Assembly (NCBI GenBank): GCA_033064195.1
Contig: JARBJD010000009.1
Location: 496,001 to 560,000 of the forward strand
DNA length: 64,000 nt
Reading direction: 5' to 3'
Source of the DNA: Blattamonas nauphoetae
Lineage: Eukaryota; Preaxostyla; Oxymonadida
Shown: piece by piece, positions 25,895 to 35,900 of the stretch
How positions within the stretch are numbered: position 1 is the stretch's first letter
Layout of the letters: every line of letters starts with the position of its first letter
The notes under the pieces: generated by a model
What the model saw: only the letters and a program-made list of their open reading frames with translations
The model's database searches: none
What the model was told of the DNA's origin: nothing
Translations under genes and position numbers: made by a program

Positions 25895-26888
25895 CTACTC
25901 GTCCTCAAAATCATCATAATCATTGAGATATTCAGTTTCCAGGAGTGGATCGAAAGCTTGATTGCGACTGAGTAGATCGGGTGAATAATCTTCTTCAAAG
26001 CACAAAAGATCACCATCTGCGCATGAATCATCCCATGAATGGAGGTATAGTCGCCATTGCCGGATGTTATGATCGAACGTTCGTTTGGAGCATTTGGAAT
26101 GAATGTTTGGGGTGTGTGGATGTTGTCCAGGCACTCTGGTGTCCCTTCAAAGAAGATACAAGAAATACAAAGCATACTTCGGAATTGCATCGAGGTAACG
26201 ATGGTATCCAGGTGTGTTTTTTCCATAATCGACCTGCTTTTGTCTCTGAGCTAATCTATGCGGGTCTTTCTCCGTTTGGTAGAATTCCTCCTTGGAACCT
26301 CGAGTGAAAGAACTGGAAAAAATGTGGGTGAGGAGAGAAAACCGTTTTGATTGGTCGACATTCGTCGGTAATGTACACTGAAAAGGTCTTGCATTGATCG
26401 ATAATTCGGAAATTGAGAGTTCATTAATGTCGAGAGGCCTTGGTGATGCCGACTGAAAGACAGATAAGGAAAAAAAGTTGAAATGAATGTTGACACACCT
26501 GTATTTTGGGGCTCGATGAAGGCTTCATAGGATGCTGTCTTGGAACGAAAGGGGTCGACAGTGGATTGAATTGGTGAGGAGTAGGTTCTGGTGGTGTGTT
26601 TTCCAATGAAGAAATGATCGAATGAGATGTGAATTCGTTGGCTGTTCTTTGGACACTTGAACTATTTGGTTGAGGTGTATTATGTTCAGATAGAAATGAG
26701 TCAAGTGAATGTGGAGCTAGTAAGTTTAAATAAAAACAGTATGGTGTGAGGGTTGGGGAAATAGAGGCGAAGGATCTTGTTGGGCTTGGATTGATTGGTG
26801 TATGAATAGATGATTCGTTTTTCAAACGAGAATCATCTAGATCCAGAGCATCATTATCAGACACTGATGGAGACAATAAATCCATCAA
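25895..26888 (-). CDS. SLBP: Histone RNA hairpin-binding protein
   Basis: Binds the 3' stem-loop of replication-dependent histone mRNAs and directs their processing and translation. Model: complement(join(25895..26144,26178..26452,26499..26888)), 304 aa. The two introns are 46 nt (GTGTGT...TTTCAG) and only 33 nt (GTATGC...TTGAAG); the total is a multiple of three. The RNA-binding domain spans about residues 195-275. It reads RLAQRQKQVDYGKNTPGYHR, YLDAIPK, HPHTPN, then KRTFDHNIRQWRLYLHSWDD, all diagnostic for SLBP. The usual TPNK is TPNI here, with the phosphorylatable Thr kept. The N-terminal 190 residues are Ser/Pro-rich and disordered. The C-terminus is short and acidic. Its 3' end lies 223 bp upstream of the CLEC16A-like start on the same strand. 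Confidence 0.92.
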
Positions 26889-27104
26889 AGAATCCTCACT
26901 GGAGACGAATGCGGCCCATTGTCACAAATGTGTGTTTGACATCAAATGGTTTTCTGTGAAATTCATCTGGAAAAAACGTGGTATTTCACTCCTTTTATCG
27001 ATAAACTGGTTGTTGATTGACAGTACAATCAATCGAGATAGATCGATGTGTAAGTTTTTTTTCCACATTGGCCGGAATGTTATATCAAGCTCGAGTTTGG
27101 TCTA

Positions 27105-28144
27105 ATGATGATGAATCAAGACCTTCTTGCTCAATTTGATAAATGCGAAGCAGTATACCTCGCTCAGCAAGCAGAAAACCGAGAACTTCAAGGACAACTT
27201 CATGAATTAAATGTGCTGAAAGCTCAAATCAAAGACTTCTCAGATGAAAACAAACAACTTCAAAATCTCCTATCTGTCCAGGAAGAACATCTTAAATCTG
27301 CTTCATCATTATATGTATCCTCCAGTTCTTTCATCAACTCAATCAATTTAGAGAACCAATGAACAACTCGTCGAAACACTCCGAACCGTTGAAACGGAAC
27401 ACCAAGAACAGCTTTTGGTTTGATTCTTTCTGATTTATTTCATTTTCTCATAGACCTTGCAACAAAACCTGTCACTTGTCACCTCCTCTTCACATTCGAT
27501 TCAAGCACTTCAAGCAAGGAGAGAAGCAGAAAAGGAGGAACTTGAGACAAAACTTGAAGAAGAACGACGTAAACATTCCAGGTTGCTGCGAGAATTGGAT
27601 GATATGAGGCAACTGATTGGTGCTGAACAAAACAGCCGTTTGTCAACATAATTCACATTTCTAGAACTTCGTCATCATCCCTCACAGTAATTATTCGCTT
27701 GTTTTTTGGCATCTTCCATTTTCTCGGCATATTTCTCTCACTCCATAAGTTCTCCTTCTCCATCATCGCCAATCGATGCAACGAGAAGACGATGCGGGAA
27801 GATCAATGACAATCATCCTCAGGCTCCAATCTGAACGAGATCAAGCACTACTTCTTCTTGCCACCAAAGAAAAGGAAGTAAGTCGCATTCTTTCATCCAA
27901 TTTTTGTTTGATGGATATTTTGGTTCATTCCTCCCTTTTTTGTTTTCTTTGGATCTTTCTATCATTATTTATCCTCTCTTCTCTTCAGCATGAACAACAC
28001 ATTCTCTCCCTCTCATCATTCCAAAACTTGTCCTCATCTTCGAACCGAATGGCTGATGCATACAAAAAGAGGATGGTCGAACAAAAAATTGAGTATGAGG
28101 CAATAATATCTGATCTTCGGAGGCAACTCGGGATTGGTGGATGA
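27105..28144 (+). CDS. Coiled-coil protein with several short introns, unrecognised
   Basis: Exons 27105-27314, 27352-27417 and 27454 to about 27636, then downstream exons to 28144. The first introns are 37 nt (GTATCC...TTTAG) and 36 nt (GTTTGA...CATAG). A later intron of about 109 nt (GTAAGT...CTTCAG, near 27880-27988) joins ATKEKE to HEQHILSLSS. One or two introns between 27637 and 27775 are not resolved. The protein starts MMMNQDLLAQFDKCEAVYLA and is helical throughout (ELETKLEEERRKHSRLLREL; AYKKRMVEQKIEYEAIISDL), ending RRQLGIGG. A structural role is likely but not shown. Confidence 0.6.
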
Positions 28145-28346
28145 TTAAGTCAAACTAATCTCTGTTCACACCGAACTTGTTCGTTAACAGTGCTAACTGT
28201 CCTCATGTCTTATGTATTTCAATGTTGTTCGATCTACAACCATTTATCCTCCATAATACACATTTCATACACAACCTCAATTATCGGCCCATTGACAAGC
28301 GTCTTGTTCAACTGTTTCGTAATACATCAACTTTGTCGCAATATTG

Positions 28347-29671
28347 ATGAGTAAAGCACGTGTGTCGTTTGATGATGACTCAGAGGATGATGAGATGATT
28401 GCGCTTACACCAGAAATTATCTCATCTGGCCTCTCTCTCCTTCAACCTTCCAGTATGCATTTCTATTCTTTTATTCTCTGTTTTGTTTTATTCAACCTGT
28501 CTTTATGAACACATTTTACCATTATGTAGGTGATGGACTGTCGAATGTATTCACAAAACTTGTTATTAACAACCAGAATATTGAAGACATTAGTTGCCTG
28601 GCGAGTTACAGGCATCTTCAACATATTGACCTTTCGCATAACGCAATCGAAGATATTACTCCTCTTAATAGCAGACTAATTGTCAATCTCATCTCTCTCA
28701 ACTTCTCATTCAACAAAATCACTGATCCCACTCTAAAACTCCATGAATCTCTTCAAGTTGTTAATTTTAGTCATAATCTCATTAAAATTCTACCTGACAA
28801 TGCATTCTCTCATCCACTTCTCTCTGTAATCGATATCTCTCACAACCAAATCGAATCTTTAAACGCCATCTCATCCTCCTCACTCCCTCTCACTTCGCTC
28901 AATGCCAGCAACAATATGCTCACTAAATGTGATGGAATGAACCCCGTTGTAAAAACTGTGGATCTGGTCTGCCTATTTTTCCCTCATTTTGCTAGAGTCA
29001 CAATCTCATCACCGATCTCAGTGGACTCTCCGTTTGTGCATCTCTGGAGTCAATTGATCTTTCAAACAACCAAATATCCGTCTTTTCTACCCTTCCCCAT
29101 CTCCCACATTTGACAACCATCGATTTCAGCTCCAATCAAGTCCAAAAGTGTAGTGATCTGACTCCTCTGATCGAATATCGCTCAATCAGGCATATTATCC
29201 TCCATCCCAACCCATTTTCTACCACTGTTGAAGAACCAGAGCAATTAAGGAATGAAATGCTGTCCTGGCTACAAGGAAATCGATTCGAAACAATAGATCG
29301 AAAAAGGGTGAGAGAAGAGGAAATGGAGACTGCTAATGAAAGAAAATTAGAGAGAGAAGAAGAAGAGAGACAGAGAAAGGAAGAGGAAGAAAGATTACGT
29401 CTGGAAGAGGAAGAGAGGTTGCGAGAAGAAGAAGAGGAGAGAAAGAGATTGGAAGAAGAGAAACGACTTCAAGAAGAAGAGGAAGAAAGACTGAGAAAGG
29501 AGGCTGTGTGTTATTTGTCATTTTTCATCCATTCAGGAGGAAGAAGAAGCCCGTCTGGAAGCTGAACGGATCGCTGAAGAAGAGGCCCTCACAAGGCGAG
29601 AGATGGAAGCAGCGGAAGAGAACAACGAAGAAGAAGATGACGAGGGAGAGGAAGAGGAGGATGATGAATGA
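28347..29671 (+). CDS. LRRC23: LRRC23-like radial spoke leucine-rich repeat protein
   Basis: LRRC23 is a component of the third radial spoke of motile cilia. Model: join(28347..28452,28530..28966,28996..29505,29537..29671), 395 aa. Introns are 77, 29 and 31 nt and the length is an exact multiple of three. The N-terminus is acidic, followed by TPEIISSGLSLL and KLVINNQNIEDISCLASYRH, LQHIDLSHNAIEDITPLN. This matches the LRRC23 order TP..EGLSLL, KL..RDL.DI..L.SY.HL. About eight LRRs follow. The 29-nt intron is supported because its removal restores an LRR (VDL|SHNLITDLSGLS). The repeats are capped by HPNPFSTT and a C-terminal Glu/Arg coiled coil. Its presence argues for a flagellated cell. Confidence 0.87.
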
Positions 29672-29980
29672 TCTTCACTCATATTCTTCTTGTTTTTCTC
29701 TTTTTTGACCAAAAAACTGGGCTGTGTTGCAGGCAGGGTTCATACCGCGACATTTTGCAACCAGCGAAGACCGCGTTCTCTCAGAGAGGATGCGAAGAGG
29801 AGAGGTGGCGGACAATCGTCATGCGAGATTTGTTCTTGTGTTTGATGGAAGTGGTTGATGCATAAGTTTAATGAGAATTACCCATTAAAAGTGAGAGATA
29901 GTTCGGTATCTCTCAATCTCTCCGAATGACAGAAATCAGAGGTCCTGATATTTTTGTTGTGGTTCCATTCTTGAAAACTG
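29672..29980. other. Intergenic gap
   Basis: About 310 bp between the LRRC23 stop and the nucleotidyltransferase ATG, both plus strand. A 66-codon open frame here (29668-29865) has no recognisable protein character. The gap presumably holds the terminator of one gene and the promoter of the next; no motif is evident. Confidence 0.4.
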
Positions 29981-31471
29981 ATGAGACGTCTTCCACCTCC
30001 ATTGTCTAAACCTCCTACACGTATACTTGCTCGAAATCGGATGTCTGGAATTAATCTCTACACGGAAAGCATACTACCACCTCCAAAATCGATCCAGGAT
30101 GACACAAAACAAGAATCTCGATTCATTTTGAGCTCGAACACTGTATCCCCTCCTAAAGAAAAAATCCAGACCAAACAGTTCCTGATTGAAAGACCTCCCT
30201 CACATGATCCTTTAGCTCTTCTTCCAACACCAGAACAGAAACCACTACCACCTCGTCCGAAGAGAGTTCGGGCAGCCTCTGTTCTCCCTCGAATAATAGG
30301 TCCTCTTCCTCCACCGCAGTTTGTTGTCCCACCCTCTCCAACATGCCAGGCATCGGCGTCGCTTGAAGCGGAGATCGACATTCTTGTGAATCAGCCGACG
30401 TTTGCTGCCTCGCAGGAGAATCTCAATGCAATCGAAGACGCTCGGCAACGAATTGAAGCCATCATCAAAGAAATTGTTCCAGAAGTGGAAGAGGTTGTCT
30501 TGTTTGGGTCGGGCAGCTCGACTGTGATGTCCTCCAACTCTGACCTCGACTTTTGTCTCATCCTCAGGTGCTTCGACAACGGTGATTCTTACATTCGACC
30601 AACAACCGCACTCTCGCGACTCCAACTCTTCTTCGACTATTGCCACCAGGAGCAGGACTTGATCACAGTCGATAGATTTGTAGATTCGGCTCGTGTGCCT
30701 GTTCTGAAGTGTCACGCAATGCTCCCGATTTGGTCACCGGAACAGATTGGTTCAGCTGAGCCCAACACCAAAGTCAGTTTCGACATTGTTGCATCGAACT
30801 TTCTGGGTGTGCAGAACAGTCGACTCATCCGAACATATACAGAGTGTGACGAACGTGTGCGACTGTTTCTGCTGTTGGTGAAGAAGTGGGCGAAGGGGTG
30901 GGGAATTGCAGACGCCAAAGAAAAAACGCTGAGCAGCTACGGGTGGAACATGATCTGTCTCTCATATCTCCAAGCATGCACTCCACCCATCATTCCCAAT
31001 CTCCAATCTGAGGCCTACATTGCAGCATCCAACCCTGACCTCGTCGTCGATTTGGACATCGAGGGAGGTGAGTGTCGGTTCAGTCGAGATGCCCAGCCGT
31101 GGAAGTCGCGAGCTCCTGGTCTCCTGCCCAATCCCGACGATCCCCTTCAGACCGAAGATCCTCGTCCAGTCAATACAACATCACTCGCTCAGCTGTTTGT
31201 GAATTTCATGGAGTTCTTGTCTAACTTCTACACAAATGAGATCGCCTTCTCCATCAAACATGGTGCTCTCTGCACAACTGCCTCCATCAAGCATCTTCTC
31301 GTCCGCCAGTGGGTACTCCCTCCGTTTGTCATTGTGGATCCACTCGAGATTGGGAGAAATGTGGGTGTTTCGATTTCAGAAGACCAAAAGGTCCTCTCTG
31401 CGATCAAACAGACATTCGCCAAGATTCTCGATGGATCTCATCTTTCATCTATTTTGTCAAATCCTTCATGA
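29981..31471 (+). CDS. Non-canonical poly(A)/terminal uridylyl polymerase (Cid1/TRF family)
   Basis: Adds nucleotides to RNA 3' ends without a template. Single exon, 496 aa. Residues 1-125 are Pro-rich and disordered. The catalytic core begins with FGSGSSTVMSSNSDLDFCLI, giving the GS signature and the first two catalytic aspartates (DLD). The third lies in KVSFDIVASN. The PAP-associated region follows: VKKWAKGWGI, LSSYGWNMICLSYLQ with PPIIPNLQ, SLAQLFVNFMEFLSNFY, and PFVIVDPLEIGRNVG. All catalytic residues look intact. No zinc finger or RNA-binding domain is visible, so poly(A) versus poly(U) preference cannot be told. ATG 29981 is the first in frame. Confidence 0.88.
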   Translation: MRRLPPPLSKPPTRILARNRMSGINLYTESILPPPKSIQDDTKQESRFILSSNTVSPPKEKIQTKQFLIERPPSHDPLALLPTPEQKPLPPRPKRVRAASVLPRIIGPLPPPQFVVPPSPTCQASASLEAEIDILVNQPTFAASQENLNAIEDARQRIEAIIKEIVPEVEEVVLFGSGSSTVMSSNSDLDFCLILRCFDNGDSYIRPTTALSRLQLFFDYCHQEQDLITVDRFVDSARVPVLKCHAMLPIWSPEQIGSAEPNTKVSFDIVASNFLGVQNSRLIRTYTECDERVRLFLLLVKKWAKGWGIADAKEKTLSSYGWNMICLSYLQACTPPIIPNLQSEAYIAASNPDLVVDLDIEGGECRFSRDAQPWKSRAPGLLPNPDDPLQTEDPRPVNTTSLAQLFVNFMEFLSNFYTNEIAFSIKHGALCTTASIKHLLVRQWVLPPFVIVDPLEIGRNVGVSISEDQKVLSAIKQTFAKILDGSHLSSILSNPS

Positions 31472-31581
31472 ATATTCACTTTTCTATTCACGATCAACAC
31501 TTTCAGCAGATTTTTTTGTGAAAACACTCACTATGTGTCTTGTCGAAGTTCCATGAATAAGGTGAAGGGCATGATCAAAAA

Positions 31582-32619
31582 ATGCCATCTCAAACAATTT
31601 TAGTGAAACTTCTACCACATGAAATCACTGCTCGCCCTGTTCCTCTGGAGCAATCTGTGGAGACATTGCTATCATCTTGCTCAAAAGCGCTCGAAACTCC
31701 TATTTCAGTTTGGTCGACAGCACAAAATCTCTTTCCCCTCTACCAACCCCTCGTCAATGGTATGTATCACAATTCAGCCTTCCGAGAGAAGTGCCTGCCG
31801 AAATGCGTTGAGATATTAGAACATTTAGGTGGCAAAATTGAGGACAAACGAATTGAGGCTTCCAAAGTATTGACGCGACTTTATCCGTCACCAGATGGAA
31901 GTTTGGATCCCCTCTTCGATTCTTTGACTCTCATCCTGCAACTCTGCACACTCTCGCAGATGCACACGTTATTTCGGTTCTACGTCTGTCTTAACCCTTT
32001 ATCATTGAATTCCACTTATCAACTGACATCTCTCAGGTGGTTTCTCCCATTTTTTCTGAGCATTGTCGACTATGGGATGTACCATGCTGGTGAAGATGAC
32101 AAAGCATGCCTTCTGGACGACATCACCTTCTGTTTGAGGTTGTGCAACTATTCACGAGCGGATAATTCAATCAAATTCATCCTCACTCAGAATGTCGTAT
32201 CATTCTGCGAGAATCATCGGGATCTCTTCATCGCGCTCAGACCCGCTCTCATCCAAACAGGAATGTCTCGGTTGAAATGGAGTGTGTTAGCGATGACAAA
32301 ACAGTTTCAGCGGTCAAACAGTTGGTTCCACGTCTCATCTCCGCTCATTTCTCTGAAAGCCGACTGTCACTACCTGACACTCGCCATGTTCGACTTGAAC
32401 GATCAATTCAGAGAATCCATTCGCGACCGTTTGGGAGGCATGTGCCGGCGAAAAGAGAACAGGCGTGCTCTGGAGTCTTCAGGATGGGAGGATGCGTTGG
32501 AACTCCAACTCACGTACGTTCCAGTCGCCTACACAACTGGACTCCCCATGGAACGAAGATCATTCTATCTAGTCATCCTGTCGCTTGGAGGCAACATGTA
32601 TGTTGTGGAGAGACATTAA
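31582..32619 (+). CDS. Unrecognised alpha-helical protein (possible ARM-like)
   Basis: 345 codons from ATG 31582 to TAA 32619. The product is rich in Leu and Cys with helical character (LEQSVETLLSSCSKALETPI; AFREKCLPKCVEILEHLG; IDYGMYHAGEDDKACLLDDI-like segments), suggesting an ARM/HEAT-like fold. That is inference from composition. A stretch at about 31979-32036 (GTTCTACG...CTCTCAG) could be a phase-neutral intron, since the residues it encodes are unlike the rest. The last 40 residues look less protein-like and may be read-through past a true splice site. No homologue was recognised. Confidence 0.5.
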   Translation: MPSQTILVKLLPHEITARPVPLEQSVETLLSSCSKALETPISVWSTAQNLFPLYQPLVNGMYHNSAFREKCLPKCVEILEHLGGKIEDKRIEASKVLTRLYPSPDGSLDPLFDSLTLILQLCTLSQMHTLFRFYVCLNPLSLNSTYQLTSLRWFLPFFLSIVDYGMYHAGEDDKACLLDDITFCLRLCNYSRADNSIKFILTQNVVSFCENHRDLFIALRPALIQTGMSRLKWSVLAMTKQFQRSNSWFHVSSPLISLKADCHYLTLAMFDLNDQFRESIRDRLGGMCRRKENRRALESSGWEDALELQLTYVPVAYTTGLPMERRSFYLVILSLGGNMYVVERH

Positions 32620-32902
32620 CTTCTGAAATCCTTCAATCGAATTTCTGGCTTCATTTCACCTGTGTTTAGTTTTTAAACACCATGTTTTGTCGTCAAGCCA
32701 GAAAAATCGTGGTTGTTCGGATGGTTTGCTTCTGTCGATGGAAAGTTGACAGTGACGGAAGTTTGCTGTGATTGAGCAGATGGGTGAGATGGATGGAGGC
32801 TTCGCTTTCTTGTGGTAGAAACTAAATCGATGGACAGCGAAAAGCTTCGACACTCCCCATTCTTCGTTCCATCACCACTCGCAATCGTTCATCAGTCCCA
32901 AA

Positions 32903-35900
32903 ATGTGGATGAACTTCCTAATCTTCACAATATGTCTCCATACCTCACTTTTTCAGTCAACTTTTTCCCATCACAATCCAAGTATCCCGCTCCACACCCT
33001 TCTCCAACCTCGCAAAGATAATTCTAACTTGGCACTTTCACATATCGAAGTCTATCTTCCAATTGGGTCTTATCATGCAAAATGTCTCCCTCTTCAATCA
33101 TTATCAGTGGACATCTGTGGTGAGGAGCGGACCAGGCTTCATCATTCGTCATCACCGTCTCGTGGAAGCATATTGAATTTGTTGAACTCGACGCTCAGAT
33201 TGACATCTATCTCGATTGAAATGGCATCGAACGTCGAACCAACACCTAATCTTCGAAGATACTTCATCTCAACCAACAACGAAGGATCACTCACAACACT
33301 CACATCATCCTCGCTGGTCCTATCAGATTGCTCATTATCTATCTCTGGAAGCACTTCTCCATTCATGGTCACATCGGACCCATGTCTCCACGACCCATCC
33401 ACTCTCAGCCTGATCCACACTGAAATACTCTCATCTGACTCACAAATTGGACCACTCAGCCACATTATTCCTTCAACATCATACACATCCTTCGATATCA
33501 CTGTTGTTTCGTCATCTTTTGACTCAATGTGCGTCCTTGATGGATCCAGTCTTTTGTTCCGCCATTCACGAGATCTCAATGCGAGATCAACCATATTTTC
33601 AACGCTTTCTTCAACGGTTCTGTCAAATTCGTTCTCAAACATGACCTCAGCGAATCAACAGCCTCTCTTCTCAACTGATGCCATTTCTCAACGATCGATT
33701 GGCTCAACAGTGACTCACTCAATTGGGGCACTTCAGGGATCGATTCTTTCGGACTTCAACTTTGGTGGCTCGCTCCTCTGTTCGAACACAACCTTCGCCA
33801 AATGCACGACCGCATCCACTGCTCATCAAGACGTTATATACCACTACTACGCCCAGCCTTTTCTTTCAAAAACCTTTCAGATATCAAAGCCTCAATTGTC
33901 GTTCGAAAACGAGCTATTCAGTGGCCAGTCCAAGTTAATCTTCTGGTCACATGTCGCAGGATCTTTCCAACCGCTTCAAATCCCATTTGCTTACACAACC
34001 ACCAACACCCCAATCACTTTCGTCAATTGCTCTTTCACGGATCTCCTTCCCAACCCTGAACACACCGAATTCAGCGGAGGATTAGCCATTTTCGTACAGG
34101 CCCTCTCTCCTCTCACAGTTTCATCGTGCACCTTCTCCAATCTCTCTCTGTTGTCGGGAATGGGAGCCGCAATTCTGGTGGAAATGGTTCAATATACAAG
34201 TTCCCTGCCACAAGCCACAATCGAGCAATCGTCCTTCACAAACTGTTCATCACTCAGCCCGACATCTGGAAGTGGGGGAGCAGTTAACCTCGCAACCTCT
34301 GGCAAATACACCATCACGTCATCATCGTTCCTGGACTGCTCTTGTTCGTTGTCGGGTGGCGCATGCTGCATCGAAACCACAGCCTTCTCGTTCTGTCGAT
34401 TTGTGGGAAACAAAGCGTCTTCTGGTGGAGGGATTTATTGTCCGCGTGTGACGTACGAGATTCTCTTTTGTGATTTTCGGAAGAATGAAGCAGCAGTGGG
34501 GAAGGATGTCCACATGGACTATTTGACGTATCCACTCCTTTTTGGGTGTACTCGCTCGGATGATGATTGGGAGGGAGGAGCTGGTCTGGTTGTTGTGACG
34601 GGCAGCGGAAGTGGAGAGGAATGCTCAAGCACGCAACCATGTCAATACCTCTCCTCTGCTGTGTCGAAGGCCAAGACGATTGGAGTGGGAACGATTCATG
34701 TTGGAGAAGGGTCGATCGGGTCCACCACTGTCGAAGAATCGGACAGCCCACTCATCATTCGCGGACATTACTTACTCAGCGAAGCCGGACCAGATCCACT
34801 GACTTCATCGTTCTCTGTCGCTTGTGGGGAGAACTCGGAGATCATGTTGGATTCTCTCTCCCTCTCGCCAATGACTGGAACTCCAATTTTGGTATGTGAG
34901 TCAACCGGAGCGATCGTCACCATGAGCAACTGCCACTTTGTCCGCACCGAAAGGATTTCAGCTCCGCTCGTCGAATTCTCAGATGGTCTCTTTCGACTCA
35001 ATCACTGCAGTTTTGAGCATCTCTTTGATGTCACCAGCCAACTCCTCTCATTTAAAGACTCTGCAGCAGTCACTCTCGAGACTGTCCTTTTCCACAACAT
35101 TGAAAGTACGACGTGCATCATCACAATTGCCATGTCTGATGGAAACGTGAACATCAATTCGGGTCTTTTCCACACCATCACTCGATCAACGGGAGAGGGG
35201 GCAGCAGCAGTCGATGTGACTGGACAGCTCCGTCTTTCGATTAATTCTGTGACGTTCTCGCACTGCGTTTCGAAGAAAGGAAAAGTCGGTGCAGTTTTCA
35301 TCGACTGTTCGCGAGAGGCTCTCTCTTTCAATTTGGGAGGGCTGTATGTGGCGAACGAAGGAGCATCCCCGACGGACGCACACGATGTGTTCATCAACGG
35401 ACTCACCTCGAATGAACTGAGCTGGATATCAATAGGCATGTCTTCACTCAGTGCTTCTCCGTCGATCCTCGATGGAACTGAAGATCCTCCTGTCATTCCA
35501 ACTCCGTCTAATCTGTCAGTCGCTGATTATCCAAGTTTCTCGGATTTTCGAACACATTCCTTCGGATTGTTTCGACAAGATCTTGAAACGATACATCTTT
35601 CACCTGTCCTGGCCTGTCATGCTCTCACACTCTTTTTCACTGTTGTCGATAAGCCTATCAACTTCATTCCAATATCTGTTCATGCGCACTCTCTTTCCCT
35701 TGTGAGTCAAAACATGCTTCTCCCAATCCTCCAACAGTCCCTGTCTTCAGCAGGAACACTCTTCACTCTCACAAATGGTACTCTCATCGTCAGTATATTC
35801 CGAATCATTGTTTCCGGAACACAGACAGAACCGTTAATCACTGTTGACCACCAATCTCGTCTCCAACTCCAAGAGGTTTACATCTCATCCGATGACACTT

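Noticed and set aside
25759-26226. 155-codon minus-strand frame overlapping SLBP exon 3.
   Set aside because: Wrong frame; the SLBP frame through HPHTPN and RQWRLYLHSWDD is clearly the coding one.
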